DNA of 5,737 nucleotides. It comes from CAYSWK01 sp964434735 (lineage in GTDB: Archaea > Micrarchaeota > Micrarchaeia > Anstonellales > Bilamarchaeaceae). The stretch's first letter is position 1. The number at the start of each line of letters is the position of its first letter. Location of the stretch: positions 1 through 5,737 of the forward strand of contig CAYSWK010000045.1 in assembly GCA_964434735.1 (NCBI GenBank), written 5' to 3'. Positions 5,195 through 5,737 of this stretch are shown here, in pieces. A program made the translations under genes and the position numbers. The notes beneath the pieces were generated by a model that was not told the origin of the DNA, made no database searches, and saw only the letters and a list, made by a program, of their open reading frames with translations.

Positions 5195-5737
5195 TTATTG
5201 ACATACGCCGTTTGAACAGGTCGTTCCTTGGGCACATGGCACATATCTGCCTTGAATTTCATGTGCTCCGTTACCTACCTCAACGCATTGATAGGTATCG
5301 ACCCCCCAACTACCTCTACACGCGTTCGTATACTCCGTTCCGTTCATCGCCCTAAATCCGCCAGCTATTTCTTCACCACAGGTTGATTGAACACAGCTCG
5401 CATCTGAACATACTTCCCCTTGAGCACATTCAACAGAGGTAGGTGTGGCTTGGTTGTTTGCGTCACACGAATATCTGGTTGCTATTGTTCGTTCTGGATT
5501 GCAACTATTGTATCTTGCTAATGCATAGTTGGGCTGCCCAGTGACTGAACTTACAAACCGAACTCCATATTCGTTAGGCGTGCACGTAAATGTTTCTTCA
5601 ACACATGCTCCGTTTGAACATGCAAATCCTGCTGCACAAGGCATTGTTGTAGGTCTTGCAAGATTGTCTATACAAGTAAATTCATTTACTACGCGAGGAT
5701 TATTTGGAACACATGCGTCTGTTGAGACTACGTTTCC
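5195..5737 (-). CDS. Cysteine-rich repeat protein, C-terminal part
   Basis: The frame is open to the right edge, giving 180 residues of a longer protein. An internal ATG at 5644 is in the middle of a repeat and is not a credible start. Three tandem six-cysteine modules are visible, numbered from the first codon inside the window: cysteines 9, 22, 34, 40, 45 (first cysteine lost beyond the edge); 52, 79, 91, 104, 110, 115; and 120, 140, 151, 168, 174, 179. Each ends in C-x5-C-x4-C with a G between the first two cysteines and usually SNGxC or a similar tail. The protein ends one residue after the last cysteine, so modules reach the C-terminus with no anchor there. NEYGV in module two matches SEYGV of the adjacent lipoprotein. 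Export is expected from the cysteine pattern, but the N-terminus is not visible. The function is unknown; it could be a surface or adhesion protein. Confidence 0.78.
   Translation of the reverse strand, partial: GNVVSTDACVPNNPRVVNEFTCIDNLARPTTMPCAAGFACSNGACVEETFTCTPNEYGVRFVSSVTGQPNYALARYNSCNPERTIATRYSCDANNQATPTSVECAQGEVCSDASCVQSTCGEEIAGGFRAMNGTEYTNACRGSWGVDTYQCVEVGNGAHEIQGRYVPCAQGTTCSNGVCQ

Noticed and set aside
5195..5644. A complete 149-residue gene starting at ATG 5644
   Set aside because: The frame continues open to the window edge with further cysteine-module sequence upstream of this ATG, so the gene is partial and the methionine is internal.
1..5737. Mobile element, CRISPR array, tRNA, rRNA or defence island
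   Set aside because: I saw no direct or inverted repeat arrays, transposase or integrase motifs, tRNA-like folds or known defence proteins; the coding content is mostly metabolic, DNA maintenance and surface genes.

Overview
The window looks like chromosomal DNA from an archaeon, most probably a small-genome (DPANN-type) lineage. A clamp-loader small subunit of archaeal type (RfcS) is encoded here. Two genes have a TATA-like box centred about 24-26 bases before the start codon, as expected for leaderless archaeal transcripts. Genes end in plain oligo-T tracts without GC hairpins, and six-cysteine repeat modules of a kind I associate with DPANN surface proteins sit on a lipoprotein. The lineage is inferred from gene content only; there is no rRNA gene in the window.

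Layout: two gene groups converge at 3580/3581. On the plus strand (1-3580) lie the C-terminal end of a malic enzyme, a DUF6498-type multi-span membrane protein, an aspartase/class II fumarase family lyase, a two-span membrane protein with a cytosolic C-terminal domain, and an AlkD-type DNA glycosylase. The genes overlap or are spaced by a few bases, apart from a 22-bp gap before the lyase that overlaps a TATA-like box. On the minus strand (5737-3581) lie the C-terminal part of a cysteine-rich repeat protein that enters from the right edge, a small cysteine-rich lipoprotein, and rfcS. These look like separate transcription units, because oligo-T tracts follow the first two.

How the genes may work together: the lyase (fumarate to malate, or aspartate to fumarate) and the malic enzyme (malate to pyruvate) could form a short C4-to-C3 route. 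The membrane proteins share the neighbourhood, but nothing in the sequence shows that they take part in it. AlkD and RfcS are both DNA-maintenance proteins. They are on opposite strands and share a 16-bp palindromic stop-codon/terminator junction with no spacer. The two cysteine-rich genes are paralogous in module design and are probably exposed at the cell surface.

I saw no mobile element, CRISPR array, tRNA, rRNA or recognisable defence system. No gene-free stretch exceeds about 80 bases. The most unusual points are the cysteine module pair, several substitutions at normally conserved positions in the lyase, and the compressed convergent junction.
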